40,042 nucleotides of DNA from Moorena sp. SIO3I8 (GTDB lineage: Bacteria > Cyanobacteriota > Cyanobacteriia > Cyanobacteriales > Coleofasciculaceae), in contig NZ_JAAHHW010000059.1 of the NCBI RefSeq assembly GCF_010692325.1, forward strand, positions 1-40,042, written 5' to 3'. Position 1 is the first letter of the stretch. Each line of letters starts with the position of its first letter. A program made the translations under genes and the position numbers. The notes beneath the pieces were generated by a model. It was not told the origin of the DNA. It worked only from the letters and a program-made list of their open reading frames with translations, and did not search any database. This document shows positions 16,934 through 24,751 of this stretch, one piece after another.

Positions 16934-17551
16934 TTAGTGAAAAAATTCTGGTAAATCTTTGTGAACAATAAAATTCCTAGAGTATTTAAATATATTCTGC
17001 ATAGTAGGTTTTACATGTAAACCTATAAATAAGGTATATTGATTTACAAGAAAAATTCCAAAAATAACAAAATTTATACTATCACTATATCCATCAGCTT
17101 GATTCCTAGCGATCTGACCCCCAAGTCCAAAAATCATACTTATTAGTGCCGATAATAGCTGAATCAGTACAAGAGTAATATGCCTTGTTTTGCTATTATT
17201 AATTAATAAAAATAAAACAACATTTAATATTAAAATTAGAAAAAATTCAAATAAATGAAGTACAAAAATAGAAGCAATAATATATACTGTTCTTTCTACT
17301 AAATGAGGTTTTATACTTAATAAACCACCTAATAACATCCCGGTTGAAATTGTATGAAGTATCAAAGAAATTAAAAACTTACCTTGTTGATAAGAATTAT
17401 GTGCTCCTATAAGACTTGGAAAAAATAGTATAGGGAAAAATATAAAATTACTACCTGCACCAATAACTACAAAGATAAAATTACTTGCAAATACTAATAA
17501 TATAAATATGTTAAAAATTAACACATATTTAACAGGATTTAATTCATTCAT
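16934..17551 (-). CDS. AT-rich polytopic membrane protein (205 aa)
   Basis: Six or so hydrophobic segments (for example VLIFNIFILLVFASNFIFVVIGA near the start and FVLHLFEFFLILILNVVLFLLI in the middle). ATG 17551 is preferred over an in-frame TTG at 17560; no strong ribosome-binding site. No family recognised. It is leftward, downstream of the poly-Thr peptide gene and block A2, and could be co-transcribed with them or expressed from its own promoter near the palindrome at 17624-17637. It resembles the 230-aa protein at 14644 in size, hydropathy and base composition, but alignment by eye does not prove homology. Confidence 0.7.
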   Translation of the reverse strand: MNELNPVKYVLIFNIFILLVFASNFIFVVIGAGSNFIFFPILFFPSLIGAHNSYQQGKFLISLILHTISTGMLLGGLLSIKPHLVERTVYIIASIFVLHLFEFFLILILNVVLFLLINNSKTRHITLVLIQLLSALISMIFGLGGQIARNQADGYSDSINFVIFGIFLVNQYTLFIGLHVKPTMQNIFKYSRNFIVHKDLPEFFH

Positions 17552-17623
17552 ATTTATCAAAACTATTTAAAATAAATTAACATAATAACAACTAACTAAG
17601 AGTATCACTGTCATTAAACAATT

Positions 17624-17637
17624 GGTAATTAATTACC
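17624..17637. promoter_or_regulatory. Perfect 14-bp palindrome upstream of the 205-aa membrane gene
   Basis: GGTAATTAATTACC, about 70 bp upstream of ATG 17551 on the leftward strand: a plausible operator. The rest of 17552-17862 is AT-rich without a supported gene. Confidence 0.5.
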
Positions 17638-17862
17638 GTTATAAATTTTAAGCTATCATTCACAATCTTCTAAGTCAATAAAAAATATAATACTAAAAAC
17701 TAAACTTTCTTTGCGTGACTCTCTACACTGAACGTACTCGGAAACGTATCCCTGTATTAGCCAAGCGCGTAGGTAGCTAGGGTTTTAATTTGCCTATCTC
17801 TCCACCCTAGTCATGTGTGAGGTTTTTATCATTTTGGATAAAAACTCCTGGAGTTTCGGGAG

Positions 17863-18047
17863 CTGATGCTGCGATCGCACCAAAAAACAACCCACCCGTT
17901 CCTGTGCCTCTAACGACCTAGGAGTTCGGATGGGTTACGAAATAATGACTAACTTTTTATACACGACTACAGCCTATCCTACGCCCAGTACTGGGAGCGC
18001 CTGGGTACCGAAGGAGCGTACAGGACGCCGCAGGCTCTATTTTGGGG
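17863..18047. repeat. Block A, copy 2: structured element directly 3' of the poly-Thr peptide gene
   Basis: Same layout as 14453-14641: first stem AACCCACCCG/CGGATGGGTT (17889-17936), then a domain closed by AGCCT/AGGCT (17971-18036) with CCCAGTACTGGG and GGAGCGTACAGGACGCCG inside. It begins 1-2 bp past the peptide's stop codon in the leftward direction. Confidence 0.8.
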
Positions 18048-18048
18048 T

Positions 18049-18219
18049 TTATTTTATTCCGGTTCCCCTACAAGTAGTAGTTGTTGTAGTAGTTGTAGTA
18101 GTACCACCTGTAGTAGTAGTTGTAGTAGTTGTTGTATTACCACCTATAATCTTTTCCAAGCCTAGGTTTATAGTTTCAAGTTTACTTACTTTAAGATCAG
18201 TTACCATTATCTGTGCCAT
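18049..18219 (-). CDS. Poly-threonine peptide with double-glycine leader (56 aa)
   Basis: A leftward 57-codon gene with a strong ribosome-binding site (AAGGAG, 8 bp before ATG 18219). The first 27 residues form an amphipathic leader ending LEKIIGG, fitting the double-glycine consensus (hydrophobic at -7 and -4, GG at -2/-1). The rest is N, nine Thr, GG, ten Thr, then CRGTGIK with one cysteine. The Thr tracts use ACT and ACA irregularly, so protein-level selection rather than simple repeat slippage is plausible. Double-glycine leaders are cut by ABC exporters with a C39 peptidase, or by RiPP machinery; neither is present in the window, so processing would need factors elsewhere. Likely an exported or modified peptide (bacteriocin, signal or adhesive); exact role unknown. 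Confidence 0.75.
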   Translation of the reverse strand: MAQIMVTDLKVSKLETINLGLEKIIGGNTTTTTTTTTGGTTTTTTTTTTCRGTGIK

Positions 18220-18234
18220 TTTACTTTCTCCTTT
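18212..18234 (-). promoter_or_regulatory. Strong ribosome-binding site of the poly-Thr peptide
   Basis: On the leftward strand AAAAGGAGAAAGTAAA precedes ATG 18219. It is one of the best Shine-Dalgarno matches in this AT-rich region and decides the start. Confidence 0.75.
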
Positions 18235-18527
18235 TGTCTTTTAATGTTGAAGTTATTCTGTTGTATTTTTATTCACAACATTAGTTTATGGTATAAGCAC
18301 CTATATCTATAAATACCTGTTATTAATACTTGAAACCTATGTATTGTAGTAATTTACATGATTTCATAGCTATTTTATACAGGTAATTAAATACCAGTAA
18401 TAACTATATCAATTTTTTGAAAGTAGGATTATAAAAGTTTCTTAATGATTTTGTGAAATAACTTTATAATTAGTTTAAATCTACTAAGTAGTTCCAGAAA
18501 AAAGAAATATTTGGTAGTTAAAAAAGT
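18220..18527. other. AT-rich leader interval of the poly-Thr peptide gene
   Basis: Apart from the ribosome-binding site there is no supported gene; the promoter is presumably here or in block B2. Confidence 0.4.
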
Positions 18528-18685
18528 GATGTCCTCACAAGTAAAGCCATTGATTAGTTACTAGGGCATAAATTGCTGTAGTTAAGTTAATTTAACGTCG
18601 CAGTACATTCAGTTGATATTGGTACACCGATTGGTGTACCACCCCAAGGTAATTAAGTTGACTTGGGTGAGAAAAATGTCTCACC
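18528..18685. repeat. Block B, copy 2
   Basis: Matches 15482-15643. Hairpins GGTACACC/GGTGTACC (18621-18640) and GGTGAG/CTCACC (18666-18685) occupy the same positions as the differently sequenced hairpins of copy 1; the second again follows TTAAGTTGACTTGG. Confidence 0.75.
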
Positions 18686-18698
18686 TACCCTAGTACTG

Positions 18699-18972
18699 TT
18701 AAGTTGACTAAGGTATTGTTTAATACATCAATTATTTGTTATCTTGTGATTTTAAGTGACAAGATAAAGAAAAGTATTGTTAACACCGGAAATGGGCGTT
18801 ATTGGTACTTCAGTTGACCTGTTTACACAATAGTTTTACACAATAGTTTTGACTCTGGTGGGAAGTAGTCTCATTGTCGAAATTCCGAGAATGGAACAGG
18901 GTTGATTCCTGGAATTAGAACTAGGTCGTGTGCCTGCGAAATCCCCAAGTACATGAAGTTGACAGGTCTGAG
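18699..18972. repeat. Block C, copy 2
   Basis: Matches 16337-16702. TTAAGTTGAC (18699-18708) is followed by GTATT/AATAC (18713-18726), then TTATCTTGT/ACAAGATAA (18739-18767). The conserved tail runs to CCCAAGTACATGAAGTTGACAG. Here C follows B2 directly, with no gene between. Confidence 0.75.
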
Positions 18973-18999
18973 TACGCCATCAAAATGGATTTTTATTGC

Positions 19000-19111
19000 T
19001 TTCCGGAAAACAACAAGGGAATATTGCTAGAATGTTGACTGGTTATGATTCATATATAGTCAAAAATACAGCAAAAATAAATCCAATAAACTATTTTACA
19101 CTTTCCGGAAA
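19000..19111. promoter_or_regulatory. Paired TTTCCGGAAA palindromes, left boundary of the STAND/recombinase island
   Basis: TTTCCGGAAA at 19000-19009 and at 19102-19111, 102 bp apart. The second is embedded in ACACTTTCCGGAAAGCAAT. A matching pair, 103 bp apart, lies at 25902-26014 just past the tyrosine recombinase gene. Candidate attachment sites or operators. Confidence 0.6.
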
Positions 19112-19190
19112 GCAATCTAATAGTGGAGATAGGCAAATAAGGCGATCGCCCACCTAACAACCTCATCTGCACACTAAACACAGAGGTGCC

Positions 19191-19232
19191 CTAGGGTAAG
19201 ACCTAGGCATCGACTCTAATATGATCTAGAGT
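19191..19232. promoter_or_regulatory. Two small inverted repeats upstream of the STAND gene
   Basis: CCTAGG-GTAAGA-CCTAGG (about 19191-19208) and ACTCTA/TAGAGT (about 19213-19232) lie 75-115 bp before ATG 19306. Possible operator or leader structure; no clear -35/-10 pair. Confidence 0.35.
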
Positions 19233-19305
19233 TAATCCGGAAAAAGAATAACTTTGACTGTAGTACTCATGGATACCTTAGTAAATCTGCCCTAGTTACT
19301 CAGAT

Positions 19306-19758
19306 ATGGAAGCTCTAGCCATTGCCGCCCTAGCCTTTATCGGTACCAAAGCTGCGGAAACTACAGTAGAAAAGGTCACTGAGGCAGCCATAGAAAAAGC
19401 TCAGCCCCTGCGCGAGAAGATTATTAATAAGTTAAGGAGTAATCCGAGGGCTGAAGTAGCTTTGCTAGGTGCCTCCCCAGGGTCAAAGACTGAGCTAAAA
19501 ATTGTATCTGACTATTTGCCAGAGGCGATGAAAGCAGATTCTCAATTTGCCCAGGAGATTGAAGCATTAGCAAGAGAAATCGATAATTTAAACCAAAGGC
19601 AAGGGGAAAATTGGCAAGTGTCTGGTGGCGAGGTAAATTACAACAGGGGATCTGGTAAGATAACTTCTAACACTGAAAATAAAGGTCCAGTTATTAACGA
19701 AGCTGGTAATAATAATACCTTCAACTTTAACAACTACACTAATCCTCCTCAACATTAG
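19306..19758 (+). CDS. N-terminal part of a STAND protein, or separate small protein (150 aa), ending at an in-frame TAG
   Basis: Ala-rich N-terminal helices (EALAIAALAFIGTKAAETTVEKVTEAAIEKA), an amphipathic middle, then a Gly/Asn-rich tail (GNNNTFNFNNYTN). This composition is typical of small N-terminal or stand-alone modules next to cyanobacterial NB-ARC proteins. Its TAG at 19756-19758 is the only stop in a frame that otherwise runs unbroken to 23259. It may therefore be the front end of one large STAND protein split by a nonsense codon, or a true separate subunit. No good ribosome-binding site precedes ATG 19306. Confidence 0.65.
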   Translation: MEALAIAALAFIGTKAAETTVEKVTEAAIEKAQPLREKIINKLRSNPRAEVALLGASPGSKTELKIVSDYLPEAMKADSQFAQEIEALAREIDNLNQRQGENWQVSGGEVNYNRGSGKITSNTENKGPVINEAGNNNTFNFNNYTNPPQH

Positions 19759-19977
19759 CTGAAGTCGCCTGGGGAGCAGGTTAACCAAATCCCAGTTGCT
19801 AATCCTAATAATTTAGCTAGAGTACACAGTGGAGTACTCAACACCAACTACAGCCGTCCACCTGCTGGTATTCCTTTCCAAGTTCCATATCTACCATCGT
19901 ATTTTGTAGAACGCTCAGAAGTCAGCCAAGAGCTAAAAAAACGTCTGTTAGCAAAAGAAACAGCTCGAACAGGAACT

Positions 19978-22900
19978 TTGGTCGTCAGTGCCATTTACGG
20001 TTTAGGAGGTATCGGTAAATCAACTCTCGCTGCGGCTTTAGCTCACGATCCAGAAGTGCAGAGGCATTTTCCCGACGGTGTACTGTGGGCTACTTTAGGA
20101 CAAACACCCGACCTACTTCCATTTCTCAGCACCTGGATACAAGCGCTCGGAGATTACGACTTTAAACTAACCACCTCAGAAACCGCCTCGCTCCATTTAA
20201 GGACTTTGTTACATAACAAAGCCATTCTCCTAGTCGTAGATGATGTTTGGAATTCAGACCATGTAGAACCATTCCGAGTTGGGGGTTCTAACTGTAGGGT
20301 ATTGGTAACTACTCGGGAAGCAGTAGTCAAAGGAGCAGTCCGCTTCGACCTAGATGTGATGACAAAAGAGCAAGCTTCAAAGCTGCTAACCCATCCATGG
20401 AAAGGTCAACTAACAAATGTTCAGAAACATCAGGCAGAAGCTTTAGCAAAGACCGTCGGCTACTTACCCTTGGCTCTGGAATTAGCCGCTGCTCAAGTGA
20501 AGGATGGCGTGTCTTGGAGCGAGTTACTCTCGGATTTGCAAGCAGAAATTGCCCGCTTGGAAGTTTTAGATTTACTAGGTGCAGATGAAATACACAGTGA
20601 GGAAAAACGTAAGGACTATAGTCTACTGGCTTCATTTAACCTCAGTCTGCGGCGATTACCCTCCGAAAGGCGAGAGGAATTTGTCTGGTTAGGCGTGTTG
20701 CCCGAAGATGTGACTATTACTGAGAAAATGGCAGTCACGCTGTGGAAGTGTAATCAATCCAGGGCAAAGACAACTCTGCATTATTTGCGTTCTAAGGCGT
20801 TATTGTTACCAGGTGTATCTAGTGATGAGACTACTAGCTATCGCTTACACGATTTACTACATGATTTAGCTCGTAACTTATTAACTAATCCCACAACACC
20901 GGAAGAAGGACAGTTACCAGGTTTTGGACTAACACTACTATCAGCTCACCAAACTCTATTACAACACTATCGAGCAAAAACTAAAAATGGCTTGTGGCAT
21001 ACTCTTCCCGATGATGGCTACATTCATAATTATTTGACATGGCATCTGCTCAAAGCCGAATGGAATGATGAGGTGCATCAGCTATTAAAAGAAGAAACTG
21101 AAAAAGGGGAAAATGGTTGGTATCAAGCTTGCGAGCGTTTAGGAAAAATAGCTATATATATTGTGGATATAGCTAGAGCATGGCAGCTAGCAGAAGAAGT
21201 TTTCTCAGAAAACCCGTCACAAGCAATTGCTTGGCAATGTCGTTATGTTCTCATAATCTCCTCTCTCAAGAGTTTAGCAGCGAACATTCCGGCTACATTA
21301 ATAGCAACACTGGTAAAAAAGAAGATATGGACTCCAGCCTTGGGGTTAACTTATGGGAAGCAAGGAAAAAATCCAGCAAGACAAGCAGAAGTCTTGAGGG
21401 AGTTAGCTCCTCATCTGCCTAAAAGTCTACTACCACAAGCACTGGCAGAAGCACGGAACCTTTTGGATGATGGCGCTCATAGCTACCGAACGACAGCACT
21501 GAGCGGGCTTGTTCCTTATCTGCCTAAAACTTTACTACAAGAAGCCCTAACATCGGCACGGAGCATTCGGGATGATTGGAAACGAGTGAAAATACTGAGC
21601 GGGCTTGTCCCTTATTTACCTGAAATCCTGTCAGAAGCCCTGGAAGCAGCACGGAGTATTACGTGTGGGATATATCGAGCGAACGCGCTGATATGCCTAG
21701 CACCCAATCTATCTGAAATTATACTACAAGAAGTCCTAGCAGCGGCACAGAGTATTCCCCATGCGAACTGCCGAGCGGAAGCACTCAGGGAGCTTGTCCC
21801 TTATTTACCTGAAATTCTACCAGAAGCCCTGAAAGCAGCACAGAGTATTTCGTATGTGAGGCACCGAGCAAAAGCATTGAGAAAGCTTGTCCCTTATTTA
21901 CCTGAAATCCTGCCAGAAGCCTTGACAGCGGCACGGAGCTTTAGGGATGAGAGCTTCCAAGCGGAAGCACTGACGGAGCTTGTCCCTTATTCACCTGAAA
22001 TCCTGCTAGAAGCCTTGACAGCAGTACGAAACATTCCGGATGAGTCAGCTCGCGCATCTGCATTGAGCAGGCTTGCCCCCCATCTGCCTGAAATTCTACC
22101 AGAAGCCCTGGCAGCAGTATGGAACATTCAGGAGGAGAATTACCGAGCTAGAACACTATACAAACTAATTCCCCATCTACCTCAAAATCTACTACTAGAA
22201 GTACTAGAAGCCTTACAGAACATTTGGGATGAGTCAGCTCGCGCATCTGCATTGAGCAGGCTAGCACCCCATCTGCCTGAAATTTTACTACCAGAAGCCC
22301 TGGAAGCAGCACGGAGTATTCCAAATGAGTCAGCTCGCGCATCTGCACTGAGGGAGCTTGCCTCCCGTCTGCCTGAAATTCTACCAGAAGCCCTGGCAGC
22401 AGCACGGAGCATTAATGATGATAGCTACCGAGTGGAAGCACTGAGCAGGCTTGCCCTCCATCTGCCTGAAATTTTACCAGAAGCCCTGGAAGCAGTACGG
22501 AGTATACAGGGTACTGAGAGTGAGTTGGTATCAGCTCGCGTATCCGCACTGAGCAGGCTAGCACCCCATCTGCCTGAAATTTTACTACCAAAAGCCCTGG
22601 AAGCAGCACGGAGTATTTCGTATGATCCATCTCGCGTATCTGCACTGAGCGGGCTGGTACCCTATCTGCCTGAAATTCTACCAGAAGCCCTGGAAGCAGC
22701 ACGGAGTATTTCGTATGATCCATCTCGCGTATCTGCACTGAGCGGGCTGGTACCCTATCTGCCTGAAATTCTACCAGAAGCCCTGGAAGCAGCACGAAGT
22801 ATTACGTATGATCCATCTCGCGTATCTGCACTGAGCGGGCTGGTACCCTATCTGCCTGAAATTCTACCAGAAGCCCTGGAAGCAGCACGGAGCATTCATA

Positions 22901-23259
22901 ATGAGAGCGACCGAGCGGAAGCACTGAGTAGGCTTGCCCACCATCTATCTGATGAAATACTATTAAAAACCCTAGCAACGGTACGGAGCATTCAGCATAA
23001 GGGGTACCGAGCCTCATCAGTAATGATGCCATTACCTCATCTGCCAACTATTATGAAATCTGTGTATGAGCAACTAAATCCTAATTCTGTTGACTATAAT
23101 ATCTGGAAGGAAATCCTGCATTTTTTAGCAGATAACGATCGTCAAGTAGTATTAGAAAGTATCCCGAAGTTGAGTTCTATTATCATTGCTTTAGGTGGTT
23201 CAAACGCTTTTGCAGAAATAGCTCATGCTATTCAAGATGTAGGGCAATGGTGGCCATGA
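19978..23259 (+). CDS. NB-ARC STAND NTPase with about 18 helical repeats (NLR-like)
   Basis: NB-ARC core: P-loop GLGGIGKST (8-16 from TTG 19978), Walker B LLVVDDVW (about 84-91), LPLAL motif near 162, then winged-helix-like and helical regions. Residues about 470-1030 hold some 17-18 repeats of 26-31 residues (SRVSALSGLVPYLPEILPE type), an alpha-solenoid sensor; three at 22611-22889 are almost identical at DNA level. Such proteins couple ligand sensing to oligomerisation, as in bacterial NLR-type antiphage defence or signalling. The frame is open back to 19759 and encodes the conserved lead-in (VPYLPSYFVERSEV) before the P-loop, yet no ATG, GTG or TTG exists there before TTG 19978; the natural start is probably ATG 19306 through the TAG. 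Confidence 0.85.
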   Translation: MVVSAIYGLGGIGKSTLAAALAHDPEVQRHFPDGVLWATLGQTPDLLPFLSTWIQALGDYDFKLTTSETASLHLRTLLHNKAILLVVDDVWNSDHVEPFRVGGSNCRVLVTTREAVVKGAVRFDLDVMTKEQASKLLTHPWKGQLTNVQKHQAEALAKTVGYLPLALELAAAQVKDGVSWSELLSDLQAEIARLEVLDLLGADEIHSEEKRKDYSLLASFNLSLRRLPSERREEFVWLGVLPEDVTITEKMAVTLWKCNQSRAKTTLHYLRSKALLLPGVSSDETTSYRLHDLLHDLARNLLTNPTTPEEGQLPGFGLTLLSAHQTLLQHYRAKTKNGLWHTLPDDGYIHNYLTWHLLKAEWNDEVHQLLKEETEKGENGWYQACERLGKIAIYIVDIARAWQLAEEVFSENPSQAIAWQCRYVLIISSLKSLAANIPATLIATLVKKKIWTPALGLTYGKQGKNPARQAEVLRELAPHLPKSLLPQALAEARNLLDDGAHSYRTTALSGLVPYLPKTLLQEALTSARSIRDDWKRVKILSGLVPYLPEILSEALEAARSITCGIYRANALICLAPNLSEIILQEVLAAAQSIPHANCRAEALRELVPYLPEILPEALKAAQSISYVRHRAKALRKLVPYLPEILPEALTAARSFRDESFQAEALTELVPYSPEILLEALTAVRNIPDESARASALSRLAPHLPEILPEALAAVWNIQEENYRARTLYKLIPHLPQNLLLEVLEALQNIWDESARASALSRLAPHLPEILLPEALEAARSIPNESARASALRELASRLPEILPEALAAARSINDDSYRVEALSRLALHLPEILPEALEAVRSIQGTESELVSARVSALSRLAPHLPEILLPKALEAARSISYDPSRVSALSGLVPYLPEILPEALEAARSISYDPSRVSALSGLVPYLPEILPEALEAARSITYDPSRVSALSGLVPYLPEILPEALEAARSIHNESDRAEALSRLAHHLSDEILLKTLATVRSIQHKGYRASSVMMPLPHLPTIMKSVYEQLNPNSVDYNIWKEILHFLADNDRQVVLESIPKLSSIIIALGGSNAFAEIAHAIQDVGQWWP
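22611..22889 (+). repeat. Three near-identical 93-bp tandem repeats in the STAND gene
   Basis: Units start at 22611, 22704 and 22797 with an exact 93-bp period and differ at only a few bases. Each encodes one 31-residue solenoid repeat; the older repeats around them are well diverged. Confidence 0.9.
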
Positions 23260-23361
23260 AAAAGGGAGAACTTTGTACGGAATGATAGGTTAGTAAACTT
23301 CAAAACAAATAAGATGTTTTATTTGTTTTCGCTCAAGTTTTAGAAAATAGTTGGGGAATCT

Positions 23362-23574
23362 AGGGATGTCTTAGATCGCAAGGGTTCCGTGCGTCCCGTA
23401 GTCCTGTTCAGGAAAGGGAACACCAAAGGCAAGCTTGCCACCCGGACCATCCCGGTACTGGAAGATCTTCGGAAGTACTTAACGGACTACCACCCTCCTA
23501 AGTGGGCGAACGAACTATCTATTCCCAGGGAGGCACGGGAAAGGAGATATCACCTCAGAGCCACCAGATAGAAA
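23362..23574 (+). pseudogene. Degenerate internal fragment of a tyrosine recombinase
   Basis: Nucleotide match to about 25305-25500 of the intact recombinase (shared CGTGCGTCCCGT and ACCAAAGGCAAGCTTGCCAC). It covers the beta-sheet region with the catalytic lysine, then goes out of frame after KYLTDYHPPKW and ends at a TAG. The catalytic Arg, HxxR and Tyr segments are absent. A remnant of an earlier copy, or of a duplication during island rearrangement. Confidence 0.85.
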
Positions 23575-23907
23575 AAGAGCGTAAGTACTAGAAGGGGGAT
23601 TATCGGTACTTCAGTACCAGAATCCGGCCAACCTTCATGCTTGAAAGGAGTACGACTCGGTTTGCGTACAGAAGCAGTAACCCAGATGCATCAAGGGCTA
23701 AAAACAGTACGACATTATCTATTGCCAGCTGGCAGCCATTTTCACCAGTGAGGAGTTCGGGGGAAAGCTTTGACTTTTAGTTCAAGATGTACCAGGGTTT
23801 GGCGGTGGGGAGCTTAGAAAAAGACAGCACCACTACCCCCAATGAGGCCAATTCCCTACTCCCTACTCCCTACTCCCTACTCCCACCATATGGCTCTAAA
23901 ATGTTCA
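23575..23907. other. Non-coding interval with a short tandem repeat
   Basis: No gene. CCCTACTC-type units are repeated in tandem about four times near 23858-23888, a simple-repeat tract common in cyanobacterial intergenic DNA. Confidence 0.5.
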
Positions 23908-23951
23908 GTGAACGTCCGGTGAACGTCCGGTGAACATTTACTGAACATCCA
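23908..23951. repeat. Four tandem 11-bp iterons before the HTH gene at 23956
   Basis: GTGAACGTCCG (23908), GTGAACGTCCG (23919), GTGAACATTTA (23930), CTGAACATCCA (23941): an exact 11-bp period, one helical turn, ending 5 bp before the start codon, so a bound protein would block translation start or the promoter. Confidence 0.85.
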
Positions 23952-23955
23952 GCAG

Positions 23956-24609
23956 ATGGCTATGAATCAAGAAATAGACAAGTTTCCCCTCAAAGATTTG
24001 CAAAGCCGATATGACATAGGTCGCACCGCCCTTTATGAGCGACTTAAGCATATAAATATTAAGGCAAACAAAGAGGGGAGAAGCTCTTTCGTATCCGGGG
24101 AACAACTTGAAGAATTAGATCGCTTGCACAACCATCTAGAAGGGGGTGGAACGTTTGAGGACTTTGAATCATTATCAACCACCGGAAACAGTCAGGAAGC
24201 TATCTCCCTAAAAAGTTCACCGAACAGTTCACTGAACGTTCACCGGACGAATTCCTGGGAGGCGGAACGGGAACCATTATTAGAGGTATTGATTGATGCG
24301 ATGAAGCAAAGCTTCCACTACGCAATCACTTACGGTGTCTCTCTACCCAATGCTGGAAAACCTGTGACAGCAATCGACCGCCATCAACAGCTGAAAGTTG
24401 CTGCTGAAGAGGGCTGGCTACTGACAACTTTGGAGGTGAAGGAACTTATCGGGGTTAAGCCTCAAGCCGGAAAGGGTGAGAATAAGTATACCCGAGGCTC
24501 ATGGACATTCATCAAGTCTGGAAAAATTGGACGAGGAACTGCTTGGAGAGTAGAACGAAGCATGTCCCCAGAGAACAGGATGAAAAGGATTGAAGGACTT
24601 CCGGATTGA
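23956..24609 (+). CDS. HTH DNA-binding protein with matching iterons upstream and inside its gene (217 aa)
   Basis: Residues about 11-35 form a MerR/HTH_17-like helix-turn-helix (PLKDLQSRYDIGRTALYERLKHINI), followed by a variable linker and a C-terminal region (about 95-217) of unknown fold. Codons for the linker (around SSPNSSLNVHRTN) contain three copies of the iteron in opposite orientation. No strong ribosome-binding site; ATG 23956 or 23962 are both possible. Four 11-bp sites overlap the promoter/leader, suggesting autoregulation. It lies inside the TTTCCGGAAA-bounded island beside the recombinase and could be an excision/replication regulator. Layout parallels the HTH gene at 988, but the proteins are not obviously homologous. 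Confidence 0.7.
   Translation: MAMNQEIDKFPLKDLQSRYDIGRTALYERLKHINIKANKEGRSSFVSGEQLEELDRLHNHLEGGGTFEDFESLSTTGNSQEAISLKSSPNSSLNVHRTNSWEAEREPLLEVLIDAMKQSFHYAITYGVSLPNAGKPVTAIDRHQQLKVAAEEGWLLTTLEVKELIGVKPQAGKGENKYTRGSWTFIKSGKIGRGTAWRVERSMSPENRMKRIEGLPD
24215..24248. repeat. Three inverted-orientation iterons inside the HTH gene
   Basis: GTTCACCGAAC (24215), GTTCACTGAAC (24227), GTTCACCGGAC (24238), spaced 12 and 11 bp. The last is the exact reverse complement of the upstream GTCCGGTGAAC, so the two clusters face each other across about 265 bp. Confidence 0.8.
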
Positions 24610-24662
24610 CCTTAAAATGTCAGAATGATTTTGAGATTGATTTTGTCTTTTTGTCAGCGATG

Positions 24663-24744
24663 AAGCGTTCGCTTCCGCGTGGCCTACGGCCTCAGCTTCC
24701 GCGCTTGAGCGATTAGCCCGAAGGGCGTTGGCTAGCGAACGCTT
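24663..24744. repeat. Nested GC-rich intergenic hairpin
   Basis: AAGCGTTCGC (24663-24672) pairs with GCGAACGCTT (24735-24744), enclosing smaller stems (GGCCTACGGCC; AGCCCGAAGGGC). It is the type of dispersed hairpin repeat common in cyanobacterial intergenic DNA and also serves as a boundary between the converging HTH and small membrane genes. Confidence 0.7.
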
Positions 24745-24751
24745 ATTGATA

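Noticed and set aside
17930-18244. Rightward 104-codon frame rich in Val (VVVVVV tracts)
   Set aside because: It is the antisense of the poly-Thr peptide gene, which has a strong ribosome-binding site and leader; the Val tracts are mirror images of the ACT/ACA codons.
22611-22889. CRISPR-like direct repeats
   Set aside because: The repeats are contiguous, 93 bp, in frame and coding, without spacers.
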